In this document: piece by piece, positions 26,254 to 35,025 of the stretch
Layout: each line of letters begins with the position of its first letter
How positions within the stretch are numbered: the stretch's first letter is position 1
Assembly (NCBI GenBank): GCA_964640775.1
Contig: CAZXIT010000001.1
Location: 1 to 60,279 of the forward strand
Length of the DNA stretch: 60,279 nt
Direction: 5' to 3'
DNA from: CAYMUN01 sp964640775
Lineage (GTDB): Bacteria; Patescibacteriota; Saccharimonadia; Saccharimonadales; UBA4665
Position numbers and translations under genes: made by a program
Notes under the pieces: generated by a model
What the model was told of the DNA's origin: nothing
What the model saw: only the letters and a program-made list of their open reading frames with translations
Databases searched by the model: none

Positions 26254-27441
26254 ATGGGAGCAAGAGTGGCAGCAGGGACCAAGAAAATTGAGGCATTGGA
26301 CAGCGTTCGGGGCATAGCTGCCTTGATTGTCGTCATGTGGCATTTTGCCAGCGCCTTTTTTCCGGCAGTTATGAGCGGACCTGGATTCCCAACTCACACG
26401 CAGTACGACCTGGTGATATACAAGTCGCCACTAAGTATTTTCTTTGCTGGCAACTTTGCAGTGGTCATGTTTTTTATCTTAAGCGGCTTTGTGCTGACTA
26501 TTCGATTTTTTTCATCCCAGTCAGGCTCTTTATTCTCAGCGGCCGTTAAGCGTTATCTCAGACTGATGCCGGTAGCATTGTTGTCAGTCCTGTTTGCGTA
26601 TGGCCTCATGTCTCTCGGGCTGCTCTATGCCAGGCAAGCCGGGGCAGTATCCGGCTCCAGCTGGCTGCTCAGTACCTACTACCTATTTGATCCGAGCTTG
26701 CTCGGAGCCTTGGCCCAGGGATCATTCCAGGTTTTCGCTACAATGGCACCAAAAAACGTATATAATCCGGTGCTCTGGACGATGTACTACGAGCTGCTTG
26801 GATCAATGCTTATTTTTGGACTTGCCACGCTCAGCCGCGGCAAGTCCAAGCGCTGGCTGCTGTATATAATTGCCTTCCTAGCATTCATTGATACCTATTT
26901 CTGCTGCTTTATAGCGGGTATGGTATTGGCGGATGTCTACGCCAACCGTCCATTATTTTTTGAGAAGCTGCGAAATCTGGCATTGTTTTATAAGCTGAGC
27001 CTGCTGTTTATAGCACTTTCTATTGCCGGCTATCCGTACATAGGCGATCCCTCCAGCTATGGCAAGTACTGGCACTCCTTGACCCTGCTGAGCAGCAATG
27101 TATCGGTATCCAGGATACTTTTACAAATGATTGCCGGATCCATAATTATCATTTTGGCTCTTAGCTGGAGCTGGTTGATTAAGCTGCTTGAGACTAAGTT
27201 TTTGGTATTGATAGGCAGACTATCTTTTGCGCTCTATGCTACCCATTTTATTATTTTGTATAGCTTGACCTGCTGGCTTTTTGTGCTGCTTCATGGCCAC
27301 CTAAATTATGTCGCATCGGCAATGTTAGCACTGTTGCTCAGCCTTCCAGTGCTGTTTTTTGTGTCGGTAGTAGTGCACAAATACATCGAGCTTCCATCGA
27401 TTAGAGCTGCGAATAAATTAGGGAATTGGGCAAAGGACTAG
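26254..27441 (+). CDS. acyltransferase 3 family membrane protein
   Basis: Acyltransferase-3 proteins add acetyl or other acyl groups to exported glycans and lipids. The 395-residue protein starts with the family motif EALDSVRGIAALIVVMWHFA (residues 13-32), including the conserved Arg and the catalytic His. It has about ten membrane segments, FFILSGFVL in the second and ALYATHFIILY near the end. It probably O-acylates the surface glycan. It stands alone, between the GDP-mannose operon and the convergent glmS. Confidence 0.88.
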   Translation: MGARVAAGTKKIEALDSVRGIAALIVVMWHFASAFFPAVMSGPGFPTHTQYDLVIYKSPLSIFFAGNFAVVMFFILSGFVLTIRFFSSQSGSLFSAAVKRYLRLMPVALLSVLFAYGLMSLGLLYARQAGAVSGSSWLLSTYYLFDPSLLGALAQGSFQVFATMAPKNVYNPVLWTMYYELLGSMLIFGLATLSRGKSKRWLLYIIAFLAFIDTYFCCFIAGMVLADVYANRPLFFEKLRNLALFYKLSLLFIALSIAGYPYIGDPSSYGKYWHSLTLLSSNVSVSRILLQMIAGSIIIILALSWSWLIKLLETKFLVLIGRLSFALYATHFIILYSLTCWLFVLLHGHLNYVASAMLALLLSLPVLFFVSVVVHKYIELPSIRAANKLGNWAKD

Positions 27442-27466
27442 TTTTTGCAGCCAATAAGCAAGTGTT

Positions 27467-29293
27467 TTATTCGACGGTGACGGATTTGGCCAGGTTGCGC
27501 GGGCGGTCGACGTCAAAGCCGCGGCCAACGGCGATGTAGTAGGCAAACAGCTGGGTAACGATTGCTTCTAGGATGGGCTGGGTTTCGGGCAGGGTTTTCG
27601 GGATGTAGATGACGTCGTCGCAGAGCTCGTGGATCGAGTCGTTGCCTTCAGTAGCGACGGCAATGACCGGACCGCTGCGAGCGCGGATTTCCTGGATAGA
27701 CGAGTAGGTCTTTTTGATCAGCGGCGAGTCAGTAACCAGCGCAAAGGTGGGGAAGTTGGCGTCAATCATGGCCAGCGGGCCGTGCTTCATTTCGCCGGCG
27801 GCACAGCCCTCGGCGTGCATGTAGGAGCATTCTTTGAGTTTCAGGGCGCCTTCCAGAGCTGAGGGATAGGAGTAGTGGCGGCCGATAAACAAGAAGTCGC
27901 GGTAATCAGTGTATTTGAGGGCGATGGCTTTGATGGTCTCAGCCTGGTCGAGTACGGCCTGGGCTTTGGCCGGCAGGGCTTCCAGCTCCGCTAGGAGCGG
28001 CTTGAAGCGGTTAGTGGTGCCATTGTTGAGATGCAGGGCGATCTGGGCCAGGACGGTTACCTGGGCGATGAAGGCCTTGGTGCTGGCCACGGCCTTTTCC
28101 GGCCCGGCATGGCAGTAGACGCCGGCATCGGTCATGCGGGCGATAGTACTGCCGACGGCGTTGACGATACCGAGCCGCAGTACGCCGTAGTCCTCAACTT
28201 TTTTGAGGGCGGCAATGGTATCGGCGGTCTCGCCGGACTGGGAAATGACCAGCAGCGCGGTGCTGCGCGAAAACGGCTCGTCCCGGTACTTAAATTCGCT
28301 CGCCAGGGCTACCTCGACCGGTATGCCGGCCAGTTCCTCGATCATGTACTCGCCGACGAGGCCGGCATAGTACGAAGTGCCGCAGGCTACGATGACGATA
28401 CGATCGATGTATTTGAGCTGGCCGAGGACGCTCTCCAGGCCGCCGAGCTTGACCAGATTTTTATCAGGCAGCGCCCGCCCGAGGGTGGCTGAACGGATAG
28501 TAGCCGGCGCTTCAAAAATTTCCTTGAGCATAAAGTGCGGGTAGTCGCCAAGCAGCGACTGCTCGTTATCGAAATCCAGCAGTTCGGCTTCCGGTTCGGT
28601 CTGTTTGTGTGCTTTGAGATTATGGACGTGGACTTTGTCGCCGGTGATGACGGCGACATCATAGTCGTCGAGATAGATAACCTTTTTGGTATGCTCCATC
28701 ATTGCCGATGGGTCGGAGGCTAGGAAGTGCTCGCCCTCGCCGACACCGATGACCAGCGGGCTGGACAGCCTGGCGGCATACAGCGTATCCGGCTCGCTGG
28801 TACTGATAGCAGCGATGGCATAAGCGCCGCGGACATCTTCCAGTGCGGCCTTAAAGGCGTCTTCAAACGACGGCAGCTGCTTGTGATAGTAATCAATCAG
28901 ATTGGGGACGACTTCGGTGTCAGTCTCAGAGGCAAACGTGTAGCCGGCAGCCTGCAGTTTGGCGCGCAGTTCGGCAAAATTTTCGATGATGCCATTGTGG
29001 ACGACAAAAACCGTGCCGGCGTTGTTGGCCTGGGGGTGGGCATTTTGGATGGTTGGCGAGCCATGCGTGGCCCAGCGGGTATGCCCAATGGTGAGGTGGC
29101 CGCTCAGCTCTTCGCTGGCAACAGCTTGGACCAGGCCCGATACCCGTCCCACTTGCTTAAAAACTTTGCCCTGCCCATTTTCGATAAGCGCCAGGCCGGC
29201 GGAATCATAGCCGCGGTACTCCAGGGCCTCCAGGCCGGCCAGAACAATCTTGGAGCCAGGTTTTGGGCCAATGTAGCCAACAATTCCGCACAT
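27467..29293 (-). CDS. glmS: glutamine-fructose-6-phosphate aminotransferase (isomerizing)
   Basis: GlmS makes glucosamine-6-phosphate from fructose-6-phosphate and glutamine, the entry to UDP-GlcNAc. The 608-residue length is standard. The N-terminal CGIVGYIG gives the catalytic Cys2 of the class-II glutaminase domain, with GHTRWATHG further on. Two SIS domains follow (VACGTSYYAGLVGEYMIEEL, LLVISQSGETADT, KELKECSYMHAEGCAAGEMK-like region). The C-terminal NLAKSVTVE is the family end. No glmS ribozyme is seen; the gene sits 3 bases after a GT4 gene in the same direction. Confidence 0.96.
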   Translation of the reverse strand: MCGIVGYIGPKPGSKIVLAGLEALEYRGYDSAGLALIENGQGKVFKQVGRVSGLVQAVASEELSGHLTIGHTRWATHGSPTIQNAHPQANNAGTVFVVHNGIIENFAELRAKLQAAGYTFASETDTEVVPNLIDYYHKQLPSFEDAFKAALEDVRGAYAIAAISTSEPDTLYAARLSSPLVIGVGEGEHFLASDPSAMMEHTKKVIYLDDYDVAVITGDKVHVHNLKAHKQTEPEAELLDFDNEQSLLGDYPHFMLKEIFEAPATIRSATLGRALPDKNLVKLGGLESVLGQLKYIDRIVIVACGTSYYAGLVGEYMIEELAGIPVEVALASEFKYRDEPFSRSTALLVISQSGETADTIAALKKVEDYGVLRLGIVNAVGSTIARMTDAGVYCHAGPEKAVASTKAFIAQVTVLAQIALHLNNGTTNRFKPLLAELEALPAKAQAVLDQAETIKAIALKYTDYRDFLFIGRHYSYPSALEGALKLKECSYMHAEGCAAGEMKHGPLAMIDANFPTFALVTDSPLIKKTYSSIQEIRARSGPVIAVATEGNDSIHELCDDVIYIPKTLPETQPILEAIVTQLFAYYIAVGRGFDVDRPRNLAKSVTVE

Positions 29294-29296
29294 ATT

Positions 29297-30421
29297 TTAG
29301 GTTTCCCTTTCGCTCAAACAGTCTTTGATCAGCGCTTGGATATTTTTTTGGAAGGCTGGTACGGAAAAATCGGCAGCTTGCTCGGCAATAGCCGGATAAT
29401 TCCAGGTTTTTGCCAGCAGTGTCTCCAGTACGCCGGTCAGGTTCTTGACGGTTTGCTTGTCAAAAAACAGGCCGGTCTTATTCGGCAAAACGTAATCCAG
29501 AGCACCGCCCTTATTATACGCTACAATCGGCGTGCCAGCAGCCATGGCTTCGACGGCCACTATGCCAAAATCATCCATGTTGGGCATGATAAACCCCAGG
29601 GCTGACTGGAAATGATCAACGATTTCCTGATCGTTGGTGTTGCTCAGAAATGTCGTGCTGCGCCCGGCCAATTTTTCCAGCCGTTTGTGGTCGGGCCCGT
29701 CGCCGATGACTACTAGCGGCACCTTTAGCTCGTCGCAGGCGGCAATCGCCAGATCAAAGCGCTTGTAGGGCGTCTGGCGGCCGGCTGCCACGAAGCCGTG
29801 CCGCAGCGGCGCCTGCCCCCGTAGCTTGAAACGGTCAATCTCCACCGGCGGATGGATAATAGCGGCCTCCCGGCGGTAATAACGCTTGATCATGGCCTGG
29901 GTATGTGTCGAGTTGGCAATCATATAATCGGGCTGCTTGGCGGCGTGCTTGTCCCAGCGTTTCAGCGGACCGATAAGCAGTTTTAGCCCTAAGCGCGCCA
30001 GCCAGTTGAAGCCAAATGGAAAACCGGGGTTTTCCAGGTACTCGTCGTGACGGATCCAGTAATAGTGCGTGGGGGAGTGGCAGTAGCAGATATGGACGGT
30101 ATCCGGGCCGGTTTTGACGCCCTTGGCCTCGGCGCCGCTGGAAGAGATAACCAGATCATAATCGCTGAGGTCGAGCCGGCTAAAGGTCCAGGCCCGCAGC
30201 AGCGGCAGAAATTTTTTGAGACCTTTCGGCAACGTTTGCAACCAGGTGGTGCGAACATCAGCATCAGCGAACCAGGTAATTCTAGCGGGATCGTACTGCG
30301 AGGTGTAAATCGGTGCGTCCGGATATAGTTTGTGCAATTCCAGCACTACCCGTTCGGCGCCGCCGATACCGGTCAGCCAGTCGCAGACGATGGCAACTTT
30401 CAGTTTGCCGCCCGCGCTCAT
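29297..30421 (-). CDS. GT4-family glycosyltransferase
   Basis: The 374-residue enzyme starts KVAIVCDWLTGIGGAERVVL (residues 8-27), typical of a GT4 subgroup that acts early in exopolysaccharide assembly, and has HICYCHSPTHYYW. The donor domain has GFVAAGRQTPYKRFDLAI and IMPNMDDFGIVAVEAMAAG with the E-x7-E element shifted to D-x7-E. It overlaps the sugar-phosphate transferase stop by 4 bases and is upstream of glmS, so the three form one operon. It may add the second sugar to the lipid primer. Confidence 0.87.
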   Translation of the reverse strand: MSAGGKLKVAIVCDWLTGIGGAERVVLELHKLYPDAPIYTSQYDPARITWFADADVRTTWLQTLPKGLKKFLPLLRAWTFSRLDLSDYDLVISSSGAEAKGVKTGPDTVHICYCHSPTHYYWIRHDEYLENPGFPFGFNWLARLGLKLLIGPLKRWDKHAAKQPDYMIANSTHTQAMIKRYYRREAAIIHPPVEIDRFKLRGQAPLRHGFVAAGRQTPYKRFDLAIAACDELKVPLVVIGDGPDHKRLEKLAGRSTTFLSNTNDQEIVDHFQSALGFIMPNMDDFGIVAVEAMAAGTPIVAYNKGGALDYVLPNKTGLFFDKQTVKNLTGVLETLLAKTWNYPAIAEQAADFSVPAFQKNIQALIKDCLSERET

Positions 30422-31857
30422 CCGCGGGTACCTTTATGAAACAGCACGACTGAAAAGGTCTTGGCCAGGATGACCAGGTCGCCCCAGAAACTCCAGTTTT
30501 GAACGTAGTAGAGGTCGAGCTGGCGGCGCTCGGCGAAGCTCAGGTCGCTGACGCCGGAAATCTGGGCCAGGCCGCTCATACCGGATTTGACACTCAGGAT
30601 CAGATTTTTCTGGTCAGACTGCTCTAGTTCGTAGGCGACCAGTGCCCGCGGTCCGACCAGGCTGATATCGCCGCGGACAACGTTGATAAGCTGCGGCAGC
30701 TCGTCAAAGCTGGTACTTCTCAGCCAGCGGCCGATAGCGGTCACCCGGGGGTCGCGCGGCAAGCGGTCGCCATTGCCGCGATACTGTTTGATCAGTTCAG
30801 GACGGCCCATTTTTGCAAAGGCGGCTTCCGGCTCCAGGCCGCTGTATTTTGGATCATGTGTCCGGAATTTAAAAATCCGCACTTTGGTGTCAAAGCGGCT
30901 CAAGCGGTCCTGGCGAAAAAATATTACCCCGCCGTCAGTCAGTTTGACAGCCAGGCCTATAAGCAGCATCAGCGGGGAGGCCAGTACTAGCAGCAAGCCG
31001 CCTAAAAACACATCAGTCAGCCGCTTGACGACCCGGCCCCAGCCGATTAAAGCCGTTTGATGGACAGCAATAATCGGGATGGCATGAAACAGGTCAACCT
31101 CAATCTTGCCAACAAATAGTTCGCTGTTGCCGGGTACGAAGCGGTAGGCGGTGTGATGCTCCTGGGCATAGGTTAGGATCTCATCGTTGTGCTCGGTGGC
31201 GGTATAGAGCTCAGTCTGGATAATAGTGTGCAGCGGTTCCATGAGATGACCAATGGCCTCCCTGAAGTTCGGGTATTGGTGGTAAGGGCCGTCTTGTTTC
31301 AGCGGATGTTTGACGCCGCCGACTACGCCGATCACCTTGTAGCCGGTGACGCTGGTATGGCGCAGCGCGTCGATCAGCCGCTGGGTGGTCTTGGTGTCGC
31401 CGACGAGCAGCACATTGTTGATGCCAAGGCCGTAGCCAAAAAGCTGGCGCCGGATACCGCGGGCTGCCGTCCGAAACAGCAGAACAAAAAAGAAGGCCAG
31501 CCCAAAGCCATAGACTGTCACCAATCGGGCTGGGAAAATAGCCGTATTGGTCATATAGGCATAGCTGATGACAAACAGGATGCCAATAAAGGTGCCAACC
31601 AGCAGCCGTCCCAGCTCGCTGAAACGCTTATCATAGATCCGGGAGTTATACAGTCCGAGCAGTCCGAATATAAAGATCCAGAAGGGCAGCAGGCTGATGA
31701 GGACGGTGATATAGCTGTGTGCCTGTACGGTGGCGCTGAGCGGCTGGTGATCAAGCGTAACCCGCAGGATATAGGCGACACTAAACGCCACCGTAATAGC
31801 CAGGGCATCACCGAGGATCAGACAGAAATTGTAGACGAGCGAAGCATTATTTTTCAT
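30418..31857 (-). CDS. undecaprenyl-phosphate sugar phosphotransferase (priming enzyme)
   Basis: This polyprenyl-phosphate hexose-1-phosphate transferase starts glycan repeat units. The 479-residue protein has about four N-terminal membrane segments, a Rossmann-like CoA-binding domain (VLLVGDTKTTQRLIDAL), one more membrane helix near residues 275-300, and the catalytic domain with IFFRQDRLSRF, IFKFRT, DELPQLINVVRGDISLVGPR and the C-terminal LDLYYVQNWSFWGDLVIL. The sugar is unknown. A TACAAT lies 12 nt before the ATG, facing the plus-strand promoter of the ligase gene. Confidence 0.93.
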   Translation of the reverse strand: MKNNASLVYNFCLILGDALAITVAFSVAYILRVTLDHQPLSATVQAHSYITVLISLLPFWIFIFGLLGLYNSRIYDKRFSELGRLLVGTFIGILFVISYAYMTNTAIFPARLVTVYGFGLAFFFVLLFRTAARGIRRQLFGYGLGINNVLLVGDTKTTQRLIDALRHTSVTGYKVIGVVGGVKHPLKQDGPYHQYPNFREAIGHLMEPLHTIIQTELYTATEHNDEILTYAQEHHTAYRFVPGNSELFVGKIEVDLFHAIPIIAVHQTALIGWGRVVKRLTDVFLGGLLLVLASPLMLLIGLAVKLTDGGVIFFRQDRLSRFDTKVRIFKFRTHDPKYSGLEPEAAFAKMGRPELIKQYRGNGDRLPRDPRVTAIGRWLRSTSFDELPQLINVVRGDISLVGPRALVAYELEQSDQKNLILSVKSGMSGLAQISGVSDLSFAERRQLDLYYVQNWSFWGDLVILAKTFSVVLFHKGTRG

Positions 31858-31879
31858 AAGCTATACTAAATTGTACATT

Positions 31880-33205
31880 ATGATGAAGCTATCAGCCCTG
31901 AAGTACACCGTTTTGTCATGGGTAAGCGGCCTAAGTATGGCGATAATCCTGCTGATGCCCTTCCACGCCCTGTTTACCGTCTGGGGTTCCAGCTTGCTGG
32001 GACACTATACGGCGCTCCGGCTTTGGAAAGAGATGCTGCTGGCAATCTGCATTGTCGGAGTGCTGTATTTATTGGCAACCGACCACAAGATTCGCAGCCA
32101 TACGCTGTCACGCCGGCTGGTGTGGGTAATCATGGCCTACGGCGCGCTCAATCTGGTGTGGGGTCTGCTGGCGTTTGACCAGCATGACGTAACCGCCAAA
32201 GCCTTGGGCTACGGCCTGATCAGTGATCTGCGATTCCTAGCTTTTTTCCTGGTAGCCTGGGCGGCGGCGCTTCGTCTGGCGCGGCTGCGCACTAATTGGC
32301 AGTGGCTCGTCTACTGGCCAGCCGTGGTGGTCGTGGCTTTTGGCTTGCTCCAGGCACTGGTGCTGCCCGACGATTTTTTGCGTCACTTTGGCTACGGCAC
32401 GGGCACTATCCCCGCGGTCGAGACGATTAATCACAATCAGCACTATGTCCGAATCGCTTCGACACTGCGCGGGGCTAATCCCCTCGGCGCGTACCTGTTA
32501 ATACCTATCAGCCTGGCTGGCGTCCTGATGCTTGGCGCCAAGCGCAGCTGGCATCAGGCAGTACTGCTCGCCGGTGCGCTGGTGGTGCTGTTTTTCACAT
32601 TTTCGCGCAGCGCTTGGATCGGTGCGGCTCTTAGTATCGGGGTAATCCTACTATTTCGCTTGCGATCACGGCGAGCCAAGCAGCTGGCGCTGGCTGCCTC
32701 GGGCTGCCTGTTAATCCTGGCCGCCGGGCTGGCCATTAGTCTGCGGCACAACATGCATTTCGAAAATTTTGTACTGCATACCCAGAGCCATTCGGCCGTT
32801 AAAACGACGTCTAACAGCGGCCATCTGTCAGCCCTGCGGTCCGGCGCCCACGATCTGCTGCACGATCCCCTGGGCAGCGGACCGGGCACTGCCGGGCCAG
32901 CCAGCGTGTACAACGATGGACATGGTGCCCGGATCGCCGAGAATTATTTTCTCCAAGTCGGCCAGGAAACCGGCTGGCTGGGGTTGCTGCTGTTTGGCGT
33001 GATCACTGCCGGCGTCGGCTATCTGCTTTGGTCGCGCCGCGCCGATCCCCTGGCGCTCAGCTTGTTTGCCAGCTTGGTCGGGCTTACCTTTATCAACCTG
33101 CTATCACATGCTTGGACAGATGATACGCTGGCCTATGTCTGGTGGGGACTAGCCGGTATCGCCCTGGCTCCCAACCCCAAGGCCAAGGAAGATGAACAAG
33201 CATAA
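31880..33205 (+). CDS. O-antigen ligase/polymerase family membrane protein
   Basis: The 441-residue protein has about eleven membrane segments and the Wzy_C-like region. Arg-containing periplasmic motifs include SNSGHLSALRSGAHDLLHDP, followed by GPGTAGPAS and a conserved ENYFLQVGQETGWLGLLLF. Such proteins ligate or polymerise lipid-linked glycans outside the membrane. The frame is open to a TTG at 31871; I prefer the ATG at 31880, after TATACT (31862-31867). The gtrA gene overlaps its end by 14 bases. Confidence 0.85.
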   Translation: MMKLSALKYTVLSWVSGLSMAIILLMPFHALFTVWGSSLLGHYTALRLWKEMLLAICIVGVLYLLATDHKIRSHTLSRRLVWVIMAYGALNLVWGLLAFDQHDVTAKALGYGLISDLRFLAFFLVAWAAALRLARLRTNWQWLVYWPAVVVVAFGLLQALVLPDDFLRHFGYGTGTIPAVETINHNQHYVRIASTLRGANPLGAYLLIPISLAGVLMLGAKRSWHQAVLLAGALVVLFFTFSRSAWIGAALSIGVILLFRLRSRRAKQLALAASGCLLILAAGLAISLRHNMHFENFVLHTQSHSAVKTTSNSGHLSALRSGAHDLLHDPLGSGPGTAGPASVYNDGHGARIAENYFLQVGQETGWLGLLLFGVITAGVGYLLWSRRADPLALSLFASLVGLTFINLLSHAWTDDTLAYVWWGLAGIALAPNPKAKEDEQA

Positions 33206-33593
33206 AACGGTCATCCAGTTCGGCAAATATATGGCTGGCGGCAGCGTCTATTTTTGGACCGGCTACGGTATCTTCGCGCTCTGCTACTCGGTACTCGGCT
33301 GGTGGTGGCTGTGGGCTAAAGTGGCCGCTGATGCCATCGGCTGGACACTAAACTACTTGGTGCAGCGCTACTGGGCTTTCAACAGCGACCGTCTGAAGCT
33401 CAGCGAGATGCAGCATGTCAGCCGCTACATATGTATCGAAACCATCGGCTTTATCATCGACTACCTGATCATCTACGGCCTCAACGCCGTCGGCATCACC
33501 CCCTACATCGGCTTCTTTATATCAGCTGGATTCTTTACGGTTTGGAGCTACCTTTGGTATAAATACTGGGTCTTTCCCGAACGTAAAAAATAG
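33192..33593 (+). CDS. GtrA family membrane protein (second copy)
   Basis: This is a 133-residue GtrA-like protein with four hydrophobic segments (YMAGGSVYFWTGYGIFALCY, LGWWWLWAKVAADAIGWTLN and two more). YLVQRYWAFNS matches the FLxxRxWxF-type motif between helices two and three. It starts inside the ligase gene, with AAGGAAG as ribosome-binding site. It probably presents or flips a polyprenyl-linked sugar for the neighbouring ligase system. Confidence 0.85.
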   Translation: MNKHKTVIQFGKYMAGGSVYFWTGYGIFALCYSVLGWWWLWAKVAADAIGWTLNYLVQRYWAFNSDRLKLSEMQHVSRYICIETIGFIIDYLIIYGLNAVGITPYIGFFISAGFFTVWSYLWYKYWVFPERKK

Positions 33594-33608
33594 GACATAC
33601 TGATAAGC

Positions 33609-34085
33609 ATGAACGAAAAGCAAACGATGGAGCAAGCGACCGTCCGGCCGACCAAAAAGCAAAAAGAACTGCTGGAGTTTATCCGGGGGTTTATCGCCGA
33701 GCATGGCTACAGCCCCAGTTACCGCGAGATCATGAGCGGCCTGAACTATACCTCAGTTGCTACCGTCTCGCTGCATGTCGGCAACCTTATCAAACGCGGC
33801 CATCTGCGCAAGCGCGATAAATCCGCCCGTTCACTGGAGATTGTCCAAAATACTGAGCCGGCTCGGGTGACCTCCAACCAGATAGCTCCGAGCGAAGAAA
33901 AGTGGCTGGTCGAGAAAGTAGAGCATGCCTTTGCCCAAATCGAGGCGCTGGGCGGCGAGTTGCTGGAAAGCAGCTTTGACCACCTGTATGTCCTGATTGG
34001 AGCCCTCAAAGTATTAGGCCTGGAGGGGGCAGCCAATAGCTTTATGCCGCGGCTCTCGGCTCTCAAACAACGGCAAACTGACTAG
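33609..34085 (+). CDS. LexA-type DNA-binding protein without peptidase domain
   Basis: The first 75 residues form a LexA winged helix: PTKKQKELLEFIRGFIAEHG, YSPSYREIMSGLNYTSVATV and HVGNLIKRGHLRKRDKSARS. The remaining 80 residues lack the LexA Ala-Gly cleavage site and the Ser/Lys catalytic dyad; they look helical instead (VEKVEHAFAQIEALGGELLE). At 158 residues it is shorter than LexA (about 200). It may be a repressor that is not inactivated by RecA-stimulated self-cleavage. CATACT (33596-33601) ends 7 nt before the ATG. Confidence 0.8.
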   Translation: MNEKQTMEQATVRPTKKQKELLEFIRGFIAEHGYSPSYREIMSGLNYTSVATVSLHVGNLIKRGHLRKRDKSARSLEIVQNTEPARVTSNQIAPSEEKWLVEKVEHAFAQIEALGGELLESSFDHLYVLIGALKVLGLEGAANSFMPRLSALKQRQTD

Positions 34086-34091
34086 TCACCG

Positions 34092-34778
34092 ATGTACCGG
34101 CTGGGAAAACACGCAAAGAGCAAGCGCCGCCGGATTGTATTTTGGCTGATTCTCGTACTCTTGCTGCTGCTCCTCATTTTTGGCAGTATTATTTGGACCC
34201 GGCAGGCGCTGCAGCCCCGTACCGTTATTACTAAAACCACCCCCCGGACCAGCAAGGTAGCTTTCGAAAATAAGACGACGCACTATAGCGAGCCTGACTT
34301 TAGCCTGGATTTGCCTGTTGACTGGAAGCCCACTCCCCGTCCAGCCGGTCCCTACCAGACATATGGCTGGCAGACGAGTATCGCCGGCAGCAAGGGCCAG
34401 CAAATCGTCATTTACGAGGACACCATTCCGGTCAATTTCGCTGTTAACCGGGTAGTGATCGTCGATGGCCAGGTTGACCGGCTGCAGCTCTCAGGCAACG
34501 CTTCAGATAACTGTTCAACCTTTACCCGGGGACTGACGCCGTTGCCGGGGCAAGTGGGCGTGCCGGCCAAATGGCAGGACGTTCCCTTTCTTTGCGACCA
34601 GTTCAACCAAGAGCGGGACGTCATCGGCACCAGCTCCACAGACGGTGTTAACACCGTGCTGCTCAAAAGCCAGGCTACGGGCGCCAGCCACAAATTCTTT
34701 TTTAGCTATACCAATCAGGTGATTAATGCCGATTACAGCGCCTTTTACGCTGCCCTCCAAAGTCTGCGCATGCAGTAA
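34092..34778 (+). CDS. single-pass membrane protein with extracytoplasmic domain, unknown function
   Basis: The 228-residue protein has a basic N-terminus (KHAKSKRRR), one membrane segment near residues 15-34 (VFWLILVLLLLLLIFGSIIW) and a beta-rich outer domain starting with YSEPDFSLDLPVDWKPT, reminiscent of PsbP-like/DUF1795 folds. Two Cys residues (NCSTFT, FLCDQF) may pair. It begins 6 bases after the LexA-like gene, so the two are probably cotranscribed. Function is not recognised. Confidence 0.7.
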   Translation: MYRLGKHAKSKRRRIVFWLILVLLLLLLIFGSIIWTRQALQPRTVITKTTPRTSKVAFENKTTHYSEPDFSLDLPVDWKPTPRPAGPYQTYGWQTSIAGSKGQQIVIYEDTIPVNFAVNRVVIVDGQVDRLQLSGNASDNCSTFTRGLTPLPGQVGVPAKWQDVPFLCDQFNQERDVIGTSSTDGVNTVLLKSQATGASHKFFFSYTNQVINADYSAFYAALQSLRMQ

Positions 34779-34842
34779 GGCTGGCGCAAATGCAGTAATA
34801 ACTACTATATCTAGCGTCTCGGCCTGATGCTACACTACTAGA

Positions 34843-34964
34843 AGTTAGAGTTAACAAAGAGATGCTGGAATCCCGTGCAATCCGGGAACTGTGCCGCAAC
34901 GGTAAATCCTCTCCCTAAGAGGAAAGTCCGATACAGCAATCAACTAAGCCTCCCGAGCAGGAGC
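34843..34964 (+). promoter_or_regulatory. cobalamin (B12) riboswitch-like aptamer
   Basis: The RNA carries the core of the cobalamin aptamer in the right order: GCTGGAA (34864-34870), TCCCG-TGCAATC-CGGGA hairpin (34871-34887), ACTGTGCCGCAACGGTAAA (34888-34906, the P5/L5 region), a perfect TCCTCT/AGAGGA hairpin (34907-34923), and AGTCCGATAC (34925-34934). TGCTG (34863-34867) pairs with CAGCA (34934-34938) to close the core, and AGTT/AACT (34843-34846, 34942-34945) may extend it. CTCC/GGAG (34950-34963) forms a further hairpin that could be the P13 element. Family consensus is from memory; no covariance search was run. Confidence 0.8.
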
Positions 34965-34997
34965 CCAAAATACGACCCAGCTGTCGTCTTTAGAGAC

Positions 34998-35025
34998 CCT
35001 CGCTCCCGAGCAGAGGTGTTTTTTT
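34998..35025 (+). terminator. expression platform: hairpin that can terminate or hide the ribosome-binding site
   Basis: CCTCGCT (34998-35004) pairs with AGC-A-GAGG (35009-35016, one bulged A) and is followed by TGTTTTTTT, ending exactly at the ATG of the next gene. The 3' arm contains GAGGTG, the only Shine-Dalgarno candidate, 9 nt from the ATG. The hairpin could therefore act as intrinsic terminator, as RBS sequestrator, or as both. A second CCTCC at 34949-34953 could compete for the same GAGG. Confidence 0.6.

Noticed and set aside
29200..29300. glmS ribozyme or GlmS leader
   Set aside because: The glmS start lies 3 bases after another gene; there is no leader long enough to hold the ribozyme.
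34919..34929. GAGGAAAGTCC, identical to the conserved 5' core of RNase P RNA
   Set aside because: The surrounding 150 bases are too short for RNase P RNA and lack its other conserved region, while the flanking elements fit a cobalamin aptamer in full order.
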